A stretch of DNA of 64,000 nt from Heliopora coerulea. Its lineage: Eukaryota; Cnidaria; Anthozoa; Scleralcyonacea; Helioporidae. Made by a program: the position numbers and the translations under genes. The stretch spans positions 186,001 through 250,000 of the forward strand of contig JASJOG010000187.1 of NCBI GenBank assembly GCA_030142905.1. Reading direction: 5' to 3'. Below the pieces are notes generated by a model. The model searched no databases. It was not told the DNA's origin and was given only the letters and a program-made list of their open reading frames with translations. The first letter of the stretch is position 1. The number at the start of each line of letters is the position of its first letter. Of the stretch, positions 36,362 through 45,182 are shown in pieces.

Positions 36362-36799
36362 ATGGAAACAATACTTGGTGGATTATTTAATGCTGTTGCT
36401 TTTGCGGGTGCTGGATTTTTATTTTCAAAATTAAATCATACTGGATATGAAAAAGACATAAAAAGACATAATGAAGCAATGGAAAAACTGAGCGAAGCGA
36501 AGGAAAAATGGTATGAAGAGCAAGTGAAAAGAAAAGAAGAAATTGAAAGATTAAGACAACAATTATCTGATTCAAATGCAGATATAAATCGAACAAACAC
36601 AGAATTAAAAACTCTTGCTAAAACGCAGCAGCGAGAGCAAGCTCTTAATACTTTAGAGAAAAAATACAGAGAAGCTTCGGTAAATGAACCAAAACTGGAG
36701 GATTACTATAAAGAATTAGATGAAATAAAAGAATATAAAATTTTAAGTTTTTCAATTATAGGCATTGGAACTGGGTATGTTTTTTATAAATTTTTATAA
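36362..36799 (+). CDS. 145-aa membrane-anchored coiled-coil protein (outer)
   Basis: ATG 36362 in AAAAATAAATG. Residues 3-22 are hydrophobic (ILGGLFNAVAFAGAGFLFSK), residues 30-105 form a long charged coiled coil including AMEKLSEAKEKWYEEQ, and the C-terminus is a second hydrophobic helix (FSIIGIGTGYVFYKFL). The LSEAK codons contain the mini-hairpin GAGCGAAGCGAAGG, also present in the inner copy. Intact here; the inner homologue (43549-43962) is frameshifted. Function unknown. Confidence 0.75.
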   Translation: METILGGLFNAVAFAGAGFLFSKLNHTGYEKDIKRHNEAMEKLSEAKEKWYEEQVKRKEEIERLRQQLSDSNADINRTNTELKTLAKTQQREQALNTLEKKYREASVNEPKLEDYYKELDEIKEYKILSFSIIGIGTGYVFYKFL

Positions 36800-36940
36800 G
36801 AAATTAAAATTGACTTCTTCCGCTTGTGGTCCGCAGGTTTTAATTTAAGAAATAAAAATATATATATAAATAAACCATGAAAAAGTTTATAAAAGGTGAA
36901 TTAAGAGAATCAAAACAATTATTAGTGGTTAATTTAAAGA

Positions 36941-37105
36941 ATGGCAAAGAAAAAAATCTATCCAAGTATTTATAAAGCGTATAAAGAAATTAATATATTT
37001 CCTAAAAGTATAACAAATTCTATGGAAAAATATCATAGATTATTAAAAAAATATAAACATAGAGTTTGTACTTGTGAAAGATTATTTTACGTTAAATATA
37101 TTTGA
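36941..37105 (+). CDS. Small basic ORF, 54 aa (outer)
   Basis: A short lysine- and tyrosine-rich frame (ATG 36941) ending CTCERLFYVKYI. A second frame of 32 codons starts at ATG 36877, after TATATATAAATAAACC, and overlaps it, so it is unclear which is used. The interval 36800-37245 otherwise holds promoter-like AT runs and hairpins. The inner Polinton has different genes here (AT-hook, 96-aa and SAP genes). Function unknown. Confidence 0.3.
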   Translation: MAKKKIYPSIYKAYKEINIFPKSITNSMEKYHRLLKKYKHRVCTCERLFYVKYI

Positions 37106-37121
37106 TATACAACACCAGTTT

Positions 37122-37153
37122 AAAAATCATATTTGTTATAAGATATGATTTTT
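37122..37153. terminator. Hairpin with T-run after small ORF
   Basis: Perfect 11-bp stem (AAAAATCATAT / ATATGATTTTT) with a 10-base loop at 37133-37142, followed by more T residues. It lies 16 bases after the stop of the 54-codon frame. It looks like a transcript 3'-end hairpin, as used in mimiviruses and virophages, but it could be chance in AT-rich DNA. Confidence 0.45.
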
Positions 37154-37245
37154 TTTATTTTAAGAAATAAAATTGAGATTTACCGCTTGCAGTCCGAAGG
37201 TAATTTTTTTATTTAAGAAAAAAATATATATAATAAAAGAGTGAG

Positions 37246-37859
37246 ATGGCAAATCAAAATCAAAACACCTACGGATCACAATTGATACTGGACACAGATG
37301 TTCCAAATATTAATGTTCCTTTATTAAAACAAAAAAATGTTTTTAAAAGGGGAAATTTACTTGATACACCAAATCCTGGTTATGATTTTAAAAATATATT
37401 ACAACCAACAAAATATGTTTCAAAAATTAAAAGTTTGATTGAAAGTTCTAAAGAAAAAGCAAATAATTTATTTAAAAAGTCTAAAGAAGAAGTAATTGAT
37501 TTATTTCATAAATATAGAAATAATGTAAACAAAGGAACAGAAAAAATAACAAATTGGTATAATCATTTAAAAGAAAATGTTTTATTAATATTTAACAAAA
37601 TACAGGAAAAATCACAAATTTCTAAACTTAAATTTACTCTAGTTCTTTCAAAAAAGGAATTTAAGAATGCCATAAGGAAATATAAAATTAATGATCCTAA
37701 AGAGCTTGATGGTTATGAACCGAACACTTTCTTAAAAGATGTTGAAGAAACTATTATTGAAAAGATTATTCAAGAAAGAAACGAAAACCGACAGGGAATA
37801 AAAGTAAGAATGTCTCTTATTTGTTTAATGGAAAAATTTATTGCTTGCAGCAAAATAAA
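37246..37859 (+). pseudogene. DNA polymerase B, N-terminal part, outer copy (split by inner Polinton)
   Basis: The frame starts at ATG 37246 and carries the N-terminal domain of the Polinton polymerase: SSKEKANNLFKKSKEEVIDL, a GTEKITNWYNHLKEN block, and MSLICLMEK just before the break. The reading frame is interrupted at 37860 by the inner Polinton and continues in the same phase at about 56197, where polB exonuclease and polymerase regions follow. The codons read past 37860 belong to the inserted terminal repeat. Confidence 0.85.
37854..37859. other. Target site duplication AATAAA, left copy
   Basis: AATAAA directly precedes the left end of the inner Polinton (AGTAGTC). The same six bases follow its right end at 56197-56202. 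A 6-bp duplication is typical for Polinton integration. Confidence 0.9.
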
Positions 37860-38337
37860 AGTAGTCTATATAGTGGGGATTCTAGCGCATTTTGGATTTG
37901 GTTAAATTTTCCACATTTTCAAAATCGACAAAAATAGTCGGGGAAAACCCTTTTCTTTGATAATGTAACTTTCGGTTGCTTCGCTGCAGCTTCGCTGAAG
38001 CTTCGCTTCTGAGCCCGAAGGGCGATGCTGAGACCTCTGGTCGATGAGAACTTCGTTCGATCACTTCCGGTCTCTTCCAGGAATTTGTTAACGTTACCGG
38101 GAATTTCAACACATTTTAAAAATGGATCAAAATTTTCAAAGGGTCGCGGGGGAATCACCGGACTAACATTTTTCAAATTCCAAACATTCCATACATGCTC
38201 AATCTCCCTAACAACTAGCCTCGCTCGATGTCAACAAAAAACTATTTTCGGTTTGCTCCGTTGTTAGGGATATCTGGAATGTATGGAATGTGGGGAAAAC
38301 CTCTCAACGACACACAGGGTAATTACCTTTTTTTTTG
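37860..38337 (+). repeat. Inner Polinton left terminal inverted repeat
   Basis: Matches the reverse complement of 55721-56196 with very few differences. Its outer half has a GC-rich mini-hairpin cluster (37975-38070: GCTTCGCTGCAGCTTCGC and related words). Its inner half has its own dyad, ATTCCAAACATTCCATAC against GTATGGAATGTGG, around a CTCCCTAACAAC...GTTGTTAGGG pair. It ends near GGTAATTACCTTTTTTT. Short open frames in it (76-85 codons) appear in both repeats and show no protein signature. Confidence 0.92.
37975..38070. repeat. GC-rich mini-hairpin cluster in left terminal repeat
   Basis: Contains GCTTCGC three times within 26 bases, then CTGAGCCCGAAGGGCGATG and CTGAGACCTCTGGTCGATG, then AACTTCGTTCGATCACTT. 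The GCTTCGC/GCGAAGC word is a known very stable DNA mini-hairpin core. The same cluster lies inverted at 55987-56082. Single words recur inside genes of both Polintons. Confidence 0.75.
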
Positions 38338-38355
38338 GCAGCTTGATAAAGTATT

Positions 38356-41300
38356 TTAGGGTTTAAATCCAAATATATTCTCATAAGTGTCAATCATTTC
38401 ATTCATGTAATGACCAAATGCAAGAGTGTCTATTTTATTTTCAAGTATGTTTCGTTTGTCATCTTTATATGACAAAGCAATCTTTTCAACACTTTCTGTA
38501 TACAGTTCATGGTTTCTATGTCTTATCAAATTCATTTTTCTTATTTGTTCTTCTCCATAAAATAAACAATCTTTGTAATTTTGGAATGTTATTTCTTTTT
38601 TAATAACATTTTTCTTAACACCTTTACATTTTTTTTCTTCTTTTCCTTTGTTGTCTTCGCCGTTTCCACACATTTTGTAAGCATATAATTTTGCTCTCAA
38701 ACCAACAAATTCTTCTATTTGTTTTCCGCCACATTCATCTTTCATCATTCCAATAACCTTTTTGTTTAATCCAGTTTTTATCCCACTTTTATGATCTTTT
38801 AAGTAATTACTTGTATCAAACATTTTTTCTACATCTGGAGAAATATCTTTATAAAAATCTTCGGTTTTAATTTCATACATTAAACTATCTGTATCGGTAA
38901 ATAATAATGATGCAGCTGCGCCGTATTTTTTCTTAATATAATTATAATGAAAATCATACATTAAAGTTTTTGATAAATCCAATATACTCATTCCTAAATA
39001 TATTGGTTTATTCAACATAATTTTAGTCTTATATTTATGTATTGCAATTAAATTTTCAGAAAATATCGTTCTACTTTTAAAACTACTTTTTGAAAATAAT
39101 TTTAATGCTTTTTCTTGTCTATTTACCAATTGTATATCAACTCTATTTCTTACATTTTCCATGGTTTTCCCAAACACAGAATTATTCATCAATTTGAAAA
39201 AATCTTTTTCAAAATCATTTTTTGCATTTGTTCTCAAATTTGTATTCAAATCAATATATTGCTACATGAAATCTTCTTCATAAAATTTAATTCCTTTGTG
39301 AATTCGAGTACAACGAAGCCCCAATTTTTCATACAATTTCAAGTTTTCACAATGTAAAACATATTTTTCTTTGTTATTTAAATTTGGAATCAGTTTTTCA
39401 ACTTGACCAACCTTTAATCTTTCTGGAGCAAGAGGATATTCATTGTGTAAATCATGTAAATCTTCTGGATATTCTAAATCAACTTCTAAAATACAACCGC
39501 TATCTTCCAGGTTTGCGATTTTTTCCCAATTATTTAACTCATTTTTATTCATCCATTTGAAATCTTTCACAGGTAATTTCTTACTCATTGCCCAACCATA
39601 TAAATTATTTGCATCCAAATATGGAAGATAAACACTATCTTCTTTAGGGTTGTATTTTTTTTGAGCTTCGCTATCCATATACTTATTATTTGCTTTTGCG
39701 TGTCTTTTTACAATCGTTGAAATTCCACCTCTGATTCCCTTTTCAACCATAAGATACATTTGTGGATCAGATAATAGATCAAGATTGATTTTTGTAATTT
39801 TCAACATTGCATCCCAAGCTAATCCAGGTGAAGTAAAATACCAAGCAGGATCCAATTTATAATTTGCTTTACAAACTTTTCTAGAGTTTTCAAAGACATC
39901 AGCTAAAAGCATCACATCAGTTTTTAAATATAAATCATGATATTGTCTCATATTTTTAATATTAAATTTATTCCAAACATTTTGTGCATGCGAGTAGTCT
40001 TCATCACTTATATTTTCATCATTTAATTTAGAATAAAAACATTCTTTATCAGGTAATTTTTCTTCTTTTAATTTTTGAATACTATCAAACCAATCATATG
40101 GAAAAACACCTTTTCTAGTTAACAACGCAGCTTGCTCTTTGTTTTTATAAAATTTCTTTAACATATTTAATTCATTTTTATCTAAATTATTAACTGAATT
40201 TGATAAACTAGTTTGCATAAATTTAAAACTATCAATAAATCTAATCTTTCTTTTTACTTCAACAATTTCTTTAATTTTATAATTTGGGTTTTCGCTCGTT
40301 TCATCAACGGTTCCACCGTCGCCCTTCGGGTCAATAACTAATTCTTCACATTCAATTATATTTTCTTTTGATTTATTTTGTAGTTGTTTTTTAGTTATTA
40401 TATCTGTTTTTTCAAATTTACCAACAATAAATTCTTTTGTAAAACTAATATATTTTTCCTCAGTGTTTGGTATACAATCAATTTCACCTTCTGAAACACC
40501 AAGATTTTTGATAAACAAATGACTGTCATAATTTTGGAGATTGTGAAATATAACTGGAATAAATTTTGGATTTTTCATTTTTGAATTGCAACTAATACAA
40601 GAAGCTCCACGATATTTTCCAGTGTAATGACAATGATCCATAAATTTTTCTTTAGGTTTTTCAAATTTGATTCCACAAGCATAACAATTTTCTGCAGTTC
40701 TAAAATCTACTTTATCCTTTTCACTTAATATTATCTTTTTTGAAAATTTAAATTTCTCATATATTTTTTTAATATCATTTTCTAAACTTTTTACAAATTT
40801 TAATGAAATATCAAAATCAGCGCTTGCGCCGGCTCCGCCGTCACCGGGTTTTTTAGAACATTTTACTAATTTTGGTTTATATAAATTATCATCAAAACAT
40901 TTTATCAAATAACTATATCCAGATGGTTCATGTTTTTGGGTTTGTTTTGTTTTATCTCCTACACCGCTAAGCGGTGTGACCTCCGGTCGATCGTTTATAT
41001 TTTTAAGACAACATTCAAAATCTGCATAAATTACAAATGGAACATCATGCATTCTCTCAAAATTTCTAAACTTTAATTTTTCTCCTTTATCTGGATAAAC
41101 AGTTTTTCCACATTCATACTCTTTACAATATTCTAAATGATTTTTGTAAACATTTTCTTTACTAAAATGTTGTAAGCAATTATCGCAAATATGTGTTTTT
41201 TCTTTGTGTTTACTAACCTGACTTGAAAATAATCTACTCTTATTTTTAATCAAACAATAACGTCGATCCCCATTTTCATTAGTTATTAACAATATATTTA

Positions 41301-42366
41301 CATGCGGTCGGTTTTCTTGTCGATCCAAATCAACCTTACTTACTCTCAAAGGAAAAATTTCACCGGCTTTACCACCCTTCTGACCTTCATCAGCAGCTCT
41401 GCTGCCGTTGGATTTGCTGTTATATCCAAATAAATTAATTGGAATGTTATTATTTTTTTCAAATTTATCAATATCAGAAAATCCACATGGAAAATTAATA
41501 TCTTTCACATTAAAACTTTCAGCTTTCTTTTTCAAAATTTTTGTTATTCTTCCAGGATCTTTTAAATCAGGAGTGGTTTTCAAAAGTTCATTTATTGCAA
41601 TACACCATAATAAACATTTTTGGTCTTCATTTTGTGGGTTGATAATTGCTTTTTTATTTTTCAAAAATTCTGGTAAAGGAATATAAGATGAAGCAAGTAA
41701 TCTTTTAATATCATTAATATTGAGAATTATTTTCAAAGAACATTTAAATTTCCACAAACTCGAATTTGACATATATATTTCAAAACTTAAAATAATTTTT
41801 TGGGTCATTTTTTCATATATTTCATCAAAATTACTTCCTTCAAAAATTTCTTCATAGTAACTATGAAAATGAGCATTATCTATGGTTGTTTCTCCTGTTG
41901 CTGGATTTGTTTTTTCCATTAAACACACAAGAGTTATTTGTTGTTTTGTGCTTGGATATTATTTGAATTTTTCAATCACCAATGGTTTTACTTTTTTCAA
42001 GAGAGTCAAAGGATCATATAAAGACAATTTAAATTTTTTCAAATCCATTTGATATCTTTTTGTTATATTCAAAGCTTCTTTATCCAATTCAAATTTTGCA
42101 GTTGGAGCGGAAACTTTACCTTGTATTTTATTAAATATATCTGAAAAATTATTTTCTAATTTATTATACCAATTTGTTATTTTTCCAACTCCTTTGTTAT
42201 TTGATGGGTTGTATTTATCAAATAAATTAATCAATTCTTCTTTAGATTTATCTAACAAATTATTTGCTTTTTCCTTTAATTTTTCAATCAAATTTTTGTT
42301 TAAATTTTTTTTTGGTAATAATAAAGGAGCTTGTAAATTTTCTTTTGTTATTGATTTATCTAAAAA
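38356..42366 (-). pseudogene. Protein-primed family B DNA polymerase, inner copy (two nonsense codons)
   Basis: Replicates the element. The minus-strand frame is continuous apart from an in-frame TAA at 41959-41961 and TAG at 39262-39264. Motifs: N-terminal KSKEELINLFDKY domain; C2HC finger CDNCLQHF...HLEYC; Exo I IYADFECC; a cysteine/histidine block CYACG...DHCHYTGKYRGASC...CNSKM like endonuclease VII; Exo II HNLQNYDSH; Exo III YLKTDVMLLADVFE; Pol A YLDANNLYGWAM; Pol B KLMNNSVFGKTMEN; Pol C LFTDTDSLMYE. Its full length of about 1,330 codons is normal for Polintons. No clear ATG is seen at the N-terminus; the open frame begins near 42366, overlapping the AT-hook gene. The outer copy has sense codons at both stop positions, so the stops look like recent decay. 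Confidence 0.92.
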
Positions 42367-42571
42367 TTAAGGAAATTTCCTGATTTTTTCTTGGTCTTCC
42401 TCTGCCTCTAGCAAAAATTCGCTCACTTTGTCTTTTTTCTGGAGGTAATGTTGCCGGTCTACCTCTTTTTTCCCGTCTTGGTCCTACAAAAGAACCAAAA
42501 GGATATTTTCTAGGTCTTCCACGACCACGTTTTGAATTAATTGAATTGTCATTATTGGCTTCGTTATTCAT
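42356..42571 (-). CDS. AT-hook DNA-binding protein
   Basis: 71 codons from ATG 42571, preceded by TATATATAAATAAAGG. Two canonical AT-hooks with the GRPRK core (KRGRGRPRKYP, about residues 14-24, and ARGRGRPRKNQ, about 54-64) and a third related RGRPATLP between them. AT-hooks bind the minor groove of AT-rich DNA, which fits an element of this composition. The end overlaps the start of the polB open frame by about 10 bases in another frame. It is absent from the outer element. A role in genome condensation or transcription is inference. Confidence 0.8.
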   Translation of the reverse strand: MNNEANNDNSINSKRGRGRPRKYPFGSFVGPRREKRGRPATLPPEKRQSERIFARGRGRPRKNQEISLIFR

Positions 42572-42638
42572 CCTTTATTTATATATATATTTTTTTTTTT
42601 AAAAGCAGAAAAAAATATTTAAATTTTTTTTTTTCATG

Positions 42639-42656
42639 TTTGGTCACGTGACCAAA
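42639..42656. promoter_or_regulatory. 18-bp perfect palindrome with CACGTG (E-box)
   Basis: TTTGGTCACGTGACCAAA is self-complementary over 18 bases and is centred on CACGTG, the bHLH/E-box core. It lies between the AT-hook gene start (42571) and the 96-aa gene stop (42679), in DNA otherwise nearly free of G and C. It could be an operator, an enhancer site or a 3'-end hairpin. Confidence 0.55.
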
Positions 42657-42678
42657 TTTAAAAAAAATTAAAAATGAT

Positions 42679-42969
42679 TTAAAGATCAATTTTTTTAAGT
42701 ATAAAAATATTTAATAATGGAGGTTCTATTTTTGGTTGAGGTTTTAAAATAAGATGATAATGCATATAAATTTTTTCATCATTCTGGTAATCAACTTCAA
42801 AATCAGAAAAATAACAATCTTTTTTTTTATAATTTATTGTAAATTCAGTATGTGGTAATATTTCTTCTCCGCTAAGTTTAATAATTTCTTTGATAAAAGT
42901 ATTATACATATTACTTTTTTTATACTTATAATTTTTTGGTACAAGTATTTCAATAATTGTTGAAGACAT
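42679..42969 (-). CDS. 96-aa hypothetical protein
   Basis: ATG 42969, preceded by ATATATAAATAAAAGAGAGAG. Contains EILVPKNYKYKKSNMYNTFI and a C-terminal LILKPQPKIEPPLLNIFILK. No domain is recognised and no membrane segment or signal peptide is seen. It is absent from the outer Polinton. It sits in the polB-proximal region, which differs between the two elements. Confidence 0.6.
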   Translation of the reverse strand: MSSTIIEILVPKNYKYKKSNMYNTFIKEIIKLSGEEILPHTEFTINYKKKDCYFSDFEVDYQNDEKIYMHYHLILKPQPKIEPPLLNIFILKKIDL

Positions 42970-43024
42970 CTCTCTCTTTTATTTATATATATATATTTTT
43001 TTTAAAAGCAGAAAAAATGAAAAA

Positions 43025-43056
43025 AAGAATAAAAATCAATTTTAATTTTTATTCTT
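43025..43056. terminator. 12-bp perfect hairpin after the SAP gene
   Basis: Stem AAGAATAAAAAT / ATTTTTATTCTT with loop CAATTTTA. It begins 9 bases past the stop of the minus-strand gene 43066-43440, where a transcript 3'-end signal would be expected. Confidence 0.55.
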
Positions 43057-43065
43057 AAACGATGA

Positions 43066-43440
43066 TCACTGTCCGCAGACACAGTCATAAAAAACCAAAA
43101 ATGATTGACCATTAAATTTCAAATCTTTTTTCATATTAATTCTATATTTTATACTTCCTGCATTTTTATTAAAATTTCTCGCAGCAGATATAAGACTTTT
43201 AAATTTAAAAATTTCACCTGTTTCTTTGTTTTTAACTATTATTGGAATTGGGTTTTTAATTTTTCCTCTACAATATTTTTCATATTTTTCATTAGGTTCA
43301 GAAATTTTTAAACCTAACATTTCTTCAAGTTGATTTTTTGTATAAGTTTTATAATTTTTTATATTATCTCCTTTTGCAATAATATGCAATTCTCTAATTG
43401 TTATTGGTTGGTTATTTGTTTTACAATGATTCTCTGTCAT
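43066..43440 (-). CDS. SAP-like plus NUMOD1-like DNA-binding protein
   Basis: 124 codons from ATG 43440 in TATATAAATAAATG. Residues 14-43 (IRELHIIAKGDNIKNY and KNQLEEMLGL) resemble a SAP/Rho-N helix pair. Residues 63-118 (PIPIIVKNKETGEIF, FKSLISAARNFNKNAGSIKY, FNGQSFLVFYD) resemble NUMOD1, a helix-turn-helix module found beside homing endonucleases and in viral regulators. No nuclease motif is present. Likely a DNA-binding regulator or a relic of a homing gene; the assignment is by eye. Absent from the outer element. Confidence 0.55.
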   Translation of the reverse strand: MTENHCKTNNQPITIRELHIIAKGDNIKNYKTYTKNQLEEMLGLKISEPNEKYEKYCRGKIKNPIPIIVKNKETGEIFKFKSLISAARNFNKNAGSIKYRINMKKDLKFNGQSFLVFYDCVCGQ

Positions 43441-43548
43441 TTATTTATATAATTATTTTTTTTAAAAAGCAAAATTTTAAAAATGTGAAGCAACCCGAGC
43501 CTTAACATATAGGTAAAAATATAAAAAGACTAAATTTACAAAAATTTT

Positions 43549-43962
43549 TAAACTACATAACCACCTGTAGCTCCAATAAGAAAAAAAGCAACATTTTGAT
43601 ATTCTTTCATTTCATCAGAAGGTTTATAATAATCTTCTAATTTTGGCGGTTCCCTGTCTTCTTTATTTGCTTCTTCTTTTAAATATTTATAACGATTATT
43701 TATCACAGCAAGATTTTTCAGACATGTTTGTCTTATTTATATCAGCATTTGCATCAGACAGCTCTTGCCTTAATTTTTCAATTTCTTGTTTTCTTTTTAC
43801 TTGTTCTTCATACCATTTTTCTTTCGCTTCGCTCAATTTTTCCATTGCTTCATTATGTCTTTTTATTTCTTTTTCATATCCAGAATGATTTAATTTTGAA
43901 AATAAAAATCCAGCAGCTGCAAAAGCAACTGCATTAAATAATCCACCAACTACTGTTTCCAT
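43549..43962 (-). pseudogene. Membrane-anchored coiled-coil protein, inner copy (frameshifted)
   Basis: Homologue of the intact outer gene 36362-36799. ATG 43962 in AAAAATAAATG; N-terminal hydrophobic GGLFNAVAFAAAGFLFSK, then the coiled coil with AMEKLSEAKEKWYEEQ. A frameshift near 43725 ends this frame early at 43696. The C-terminal part remains in another frame as PPKLEDYYK and a final hydrophobic VAFFLIGATGGYVV, ending at 43549. Confidence 0.75.
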
Positions 43963-43986
43963 TTATTTTTCCTTTTTTTTTTTATT

Positions 43987-44220
43987 TTATGATTTGAAAG
44001 GGTCCGTAGGAATCCACTTTTTGTCTTGAGCATATTTAACTGCAAGCGATGATAATCCAACAGCTGCTGCAAGTTTTAAAGTAGGAACTAAACTAGATGG
44101 AGTTGATAAACCATCACTAATTACTTTTCTTGATATCATTCCAACTCCAACAGCACCCAATGTAATTATTGTAGAATCATATAATTCATTCATAACTTCT
44201 TTTCTATTCATTTCACCCAT
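43987..44220 (-). CDS. 77-aa two-helix hydrophobic protein (inner)
   Basis: ATG 44220 in GTATAAATAAATG. Hydrophobic segments at about residues 16-32 (IITLGAVGVGMISRK) and 44-63 (LVPTLKLAAAVGLSSLAVKY), tail KWIPTDPFKS. Same length as, and strongly similar to, outer 36095-36328. Such conservation across two diverged elements shows a constrained protein, probably a small membrane or virion component. Confidence 0.75.
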   Translation of the reverse strand: MGEMNRKEVMNELYDSTIITLGAVGVGMISRKVISDGLSTPSSLVPTLKLAAAVGLSSLAVKYAQDKKWIPTDPFKS

Positions 44221-44298
44221 TTATTTATACATATAAAAAAAATTTTTGTAAAATTTATTTTACAAATTTGCAGCTTCGCTGCTGAGACCTCCGGTCGA

Positions 44299-44865
44299 TC
44301 ATAGGTTTTCAATACATGACTTACTAGTTGGTGGATTACATTTAGTAATTTCATAATCATTTTTATTTATGATATTAACTTTTTTGTTTTTACTTTCACT
44401 TTCGCTTGCAGCTTTGCTCCGCGAAGCGGTGAGAGCCTTCGGCTCGATGCTGAGTCCGAAGGACGATCGCTCATTTTGTTCACTAAGTTTGCTTTGCTCA
44501 GTTTCACTTGCAGCTTTGCTGCTGAGTCCGAAGGACGATCGCTCAGTTTCACTACGTTCAAGTCTTTTGTCGCTTTTATACGCATAATATAGACCTCCAA
44601 GTGCAGCAACAATTGTCACACCACCAACAAAATACCTGAAATCTACATAATCATTTATTTCTTTTGTAAAACTACGGTCGCTTTGCTCAAGTTCGCGGTC
44701 TGCTTCACGTTCTCTTCGCTCAGATTCTCTTTGTCTTGCTTTTCTTTCTTTTGCTTCTTTTGAAATTTTTGCTAATTTTTTTCCCAATTCAACTTTTCTT
44801 GGGTCTTTTGCTTTTTCAGATTTTTCAACTGCTGTTACTTTATTTGTTTTACTGTCTTCACTCAT
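44299..44865 (-). CDS. 188-aa basic coiled-coil membrane protein (inner)
   Basis: ATG 44865 in TTATAAATAAATG. Basic helical N-terminal half with KDPRKVELGKKLAKISKEAK, then a membrane segment YFVGGVTIVAALGGLYYAYK (about residues 79-98). The tail is rich in Ser/Glu/Arg and carries repeated RSSFGLS and SKAASE units. These units are encoded by GC-rich hairpin words (AGTCCGAAGGACGATCGCTC twice, GCTTTGCTCCGCGAAGC), which explains its extra length over the 145-aa outer homologue (35612-36049). It ends CIENL in both copies. Confidence 0.75.
   Translation of the reverse strand: MSEDSKTNKVTAVEKSEKAKDPRKVELGKKLAKISKEAKERKARQRESERREREADRELEQSDRSFTKEINDYVDFRYFVGGVTIVAALGGLYYAYKSDKRLERSETERSSFGLSSKAASETEQSKLSEQNERSSFGLSIEPKALTASRSKAASESESKNKKVNIINKNDYEITKCNPPTSKSCIENL
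44408..44552. repeat. GC-rich mini-hairpin cluster inside the 188-aa gene
   Basis: Contains GCTTTGCTCCGCGAAGCGG, GAGAGCCTTCGGCTCGATG and two copies of GCTGAGTCCGAAGGACGATCG about 70 bases apart. The inserts keep the gene open, adding Ser/Arg/Glu-rich residues. The words match those of the terminal repeats and of 34803-34882. Confidence 0.75.
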
Positions 44866-44879
44866 TTATTTATAATTTT

Positions 44880-45180
44880 TTTATTCAAAAGTTATTTAAA
44901 ATTTATTCAAGTTATTCATAAGTAAAATTAAATAGATTCAAATAAAAAACAAGTAAATTTTTTTATTTAAAACAGCTTTGCTGTCACGCTTCATGTTATT
45001 TAAAAGTTATTTAAAATTTATTTAAAAGTTATTCAAAGTTATTCATAAGTAAAATTAAATAGATTCAAATAAAAAACAAGTAAATTTTAAATAGCCACAA
45101 ACAGCAAAGCTGCGTGCAAGCGGTTATTTAAAATTATTTAAAATTTATTTAAAATTTATTTAAAATTTATTTAGTTATTT
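44880..45180. repeat. Direct repeats between fibre 2 and the 188-aa gene
   Basis: A block including TTATTCATAAGTAAAATTAA and CAAATAAAAAACAAGTAAAT occurs at about 44916-44962 and 45040-45087, with shorter TTATTTAAAA/TTTATTTAAAA units around it. Two GC-rich words (AACAGCTTTGCTGTCACGC and ACAGCAAAGCTGCGTGCAAG) sit between and after the copies. In the outer element the eIF2-beta-like gene occupies this position. No gene is seen here. Confidence 0.75.
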
Positions 45181-45182
45181 AA

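Noticed and set aside
37882..38267. Open frames of 76-85 codons in the inner terminal repeats (also 55880-56174)
   Set aside because: They occur because the repeat is GC-richer. Several overlap on both strands, none has a start motif like the real genes and none resembles a protein.
41408..41686. 92-codon frame opposite polB, and similar antisense frames (39443-39631, 51843-52091, 52137-52490, 28071-28355)
   Set aside because: Shadows of real genes in AT-rich DNA; the sense strand has conserved motifs and homologues.
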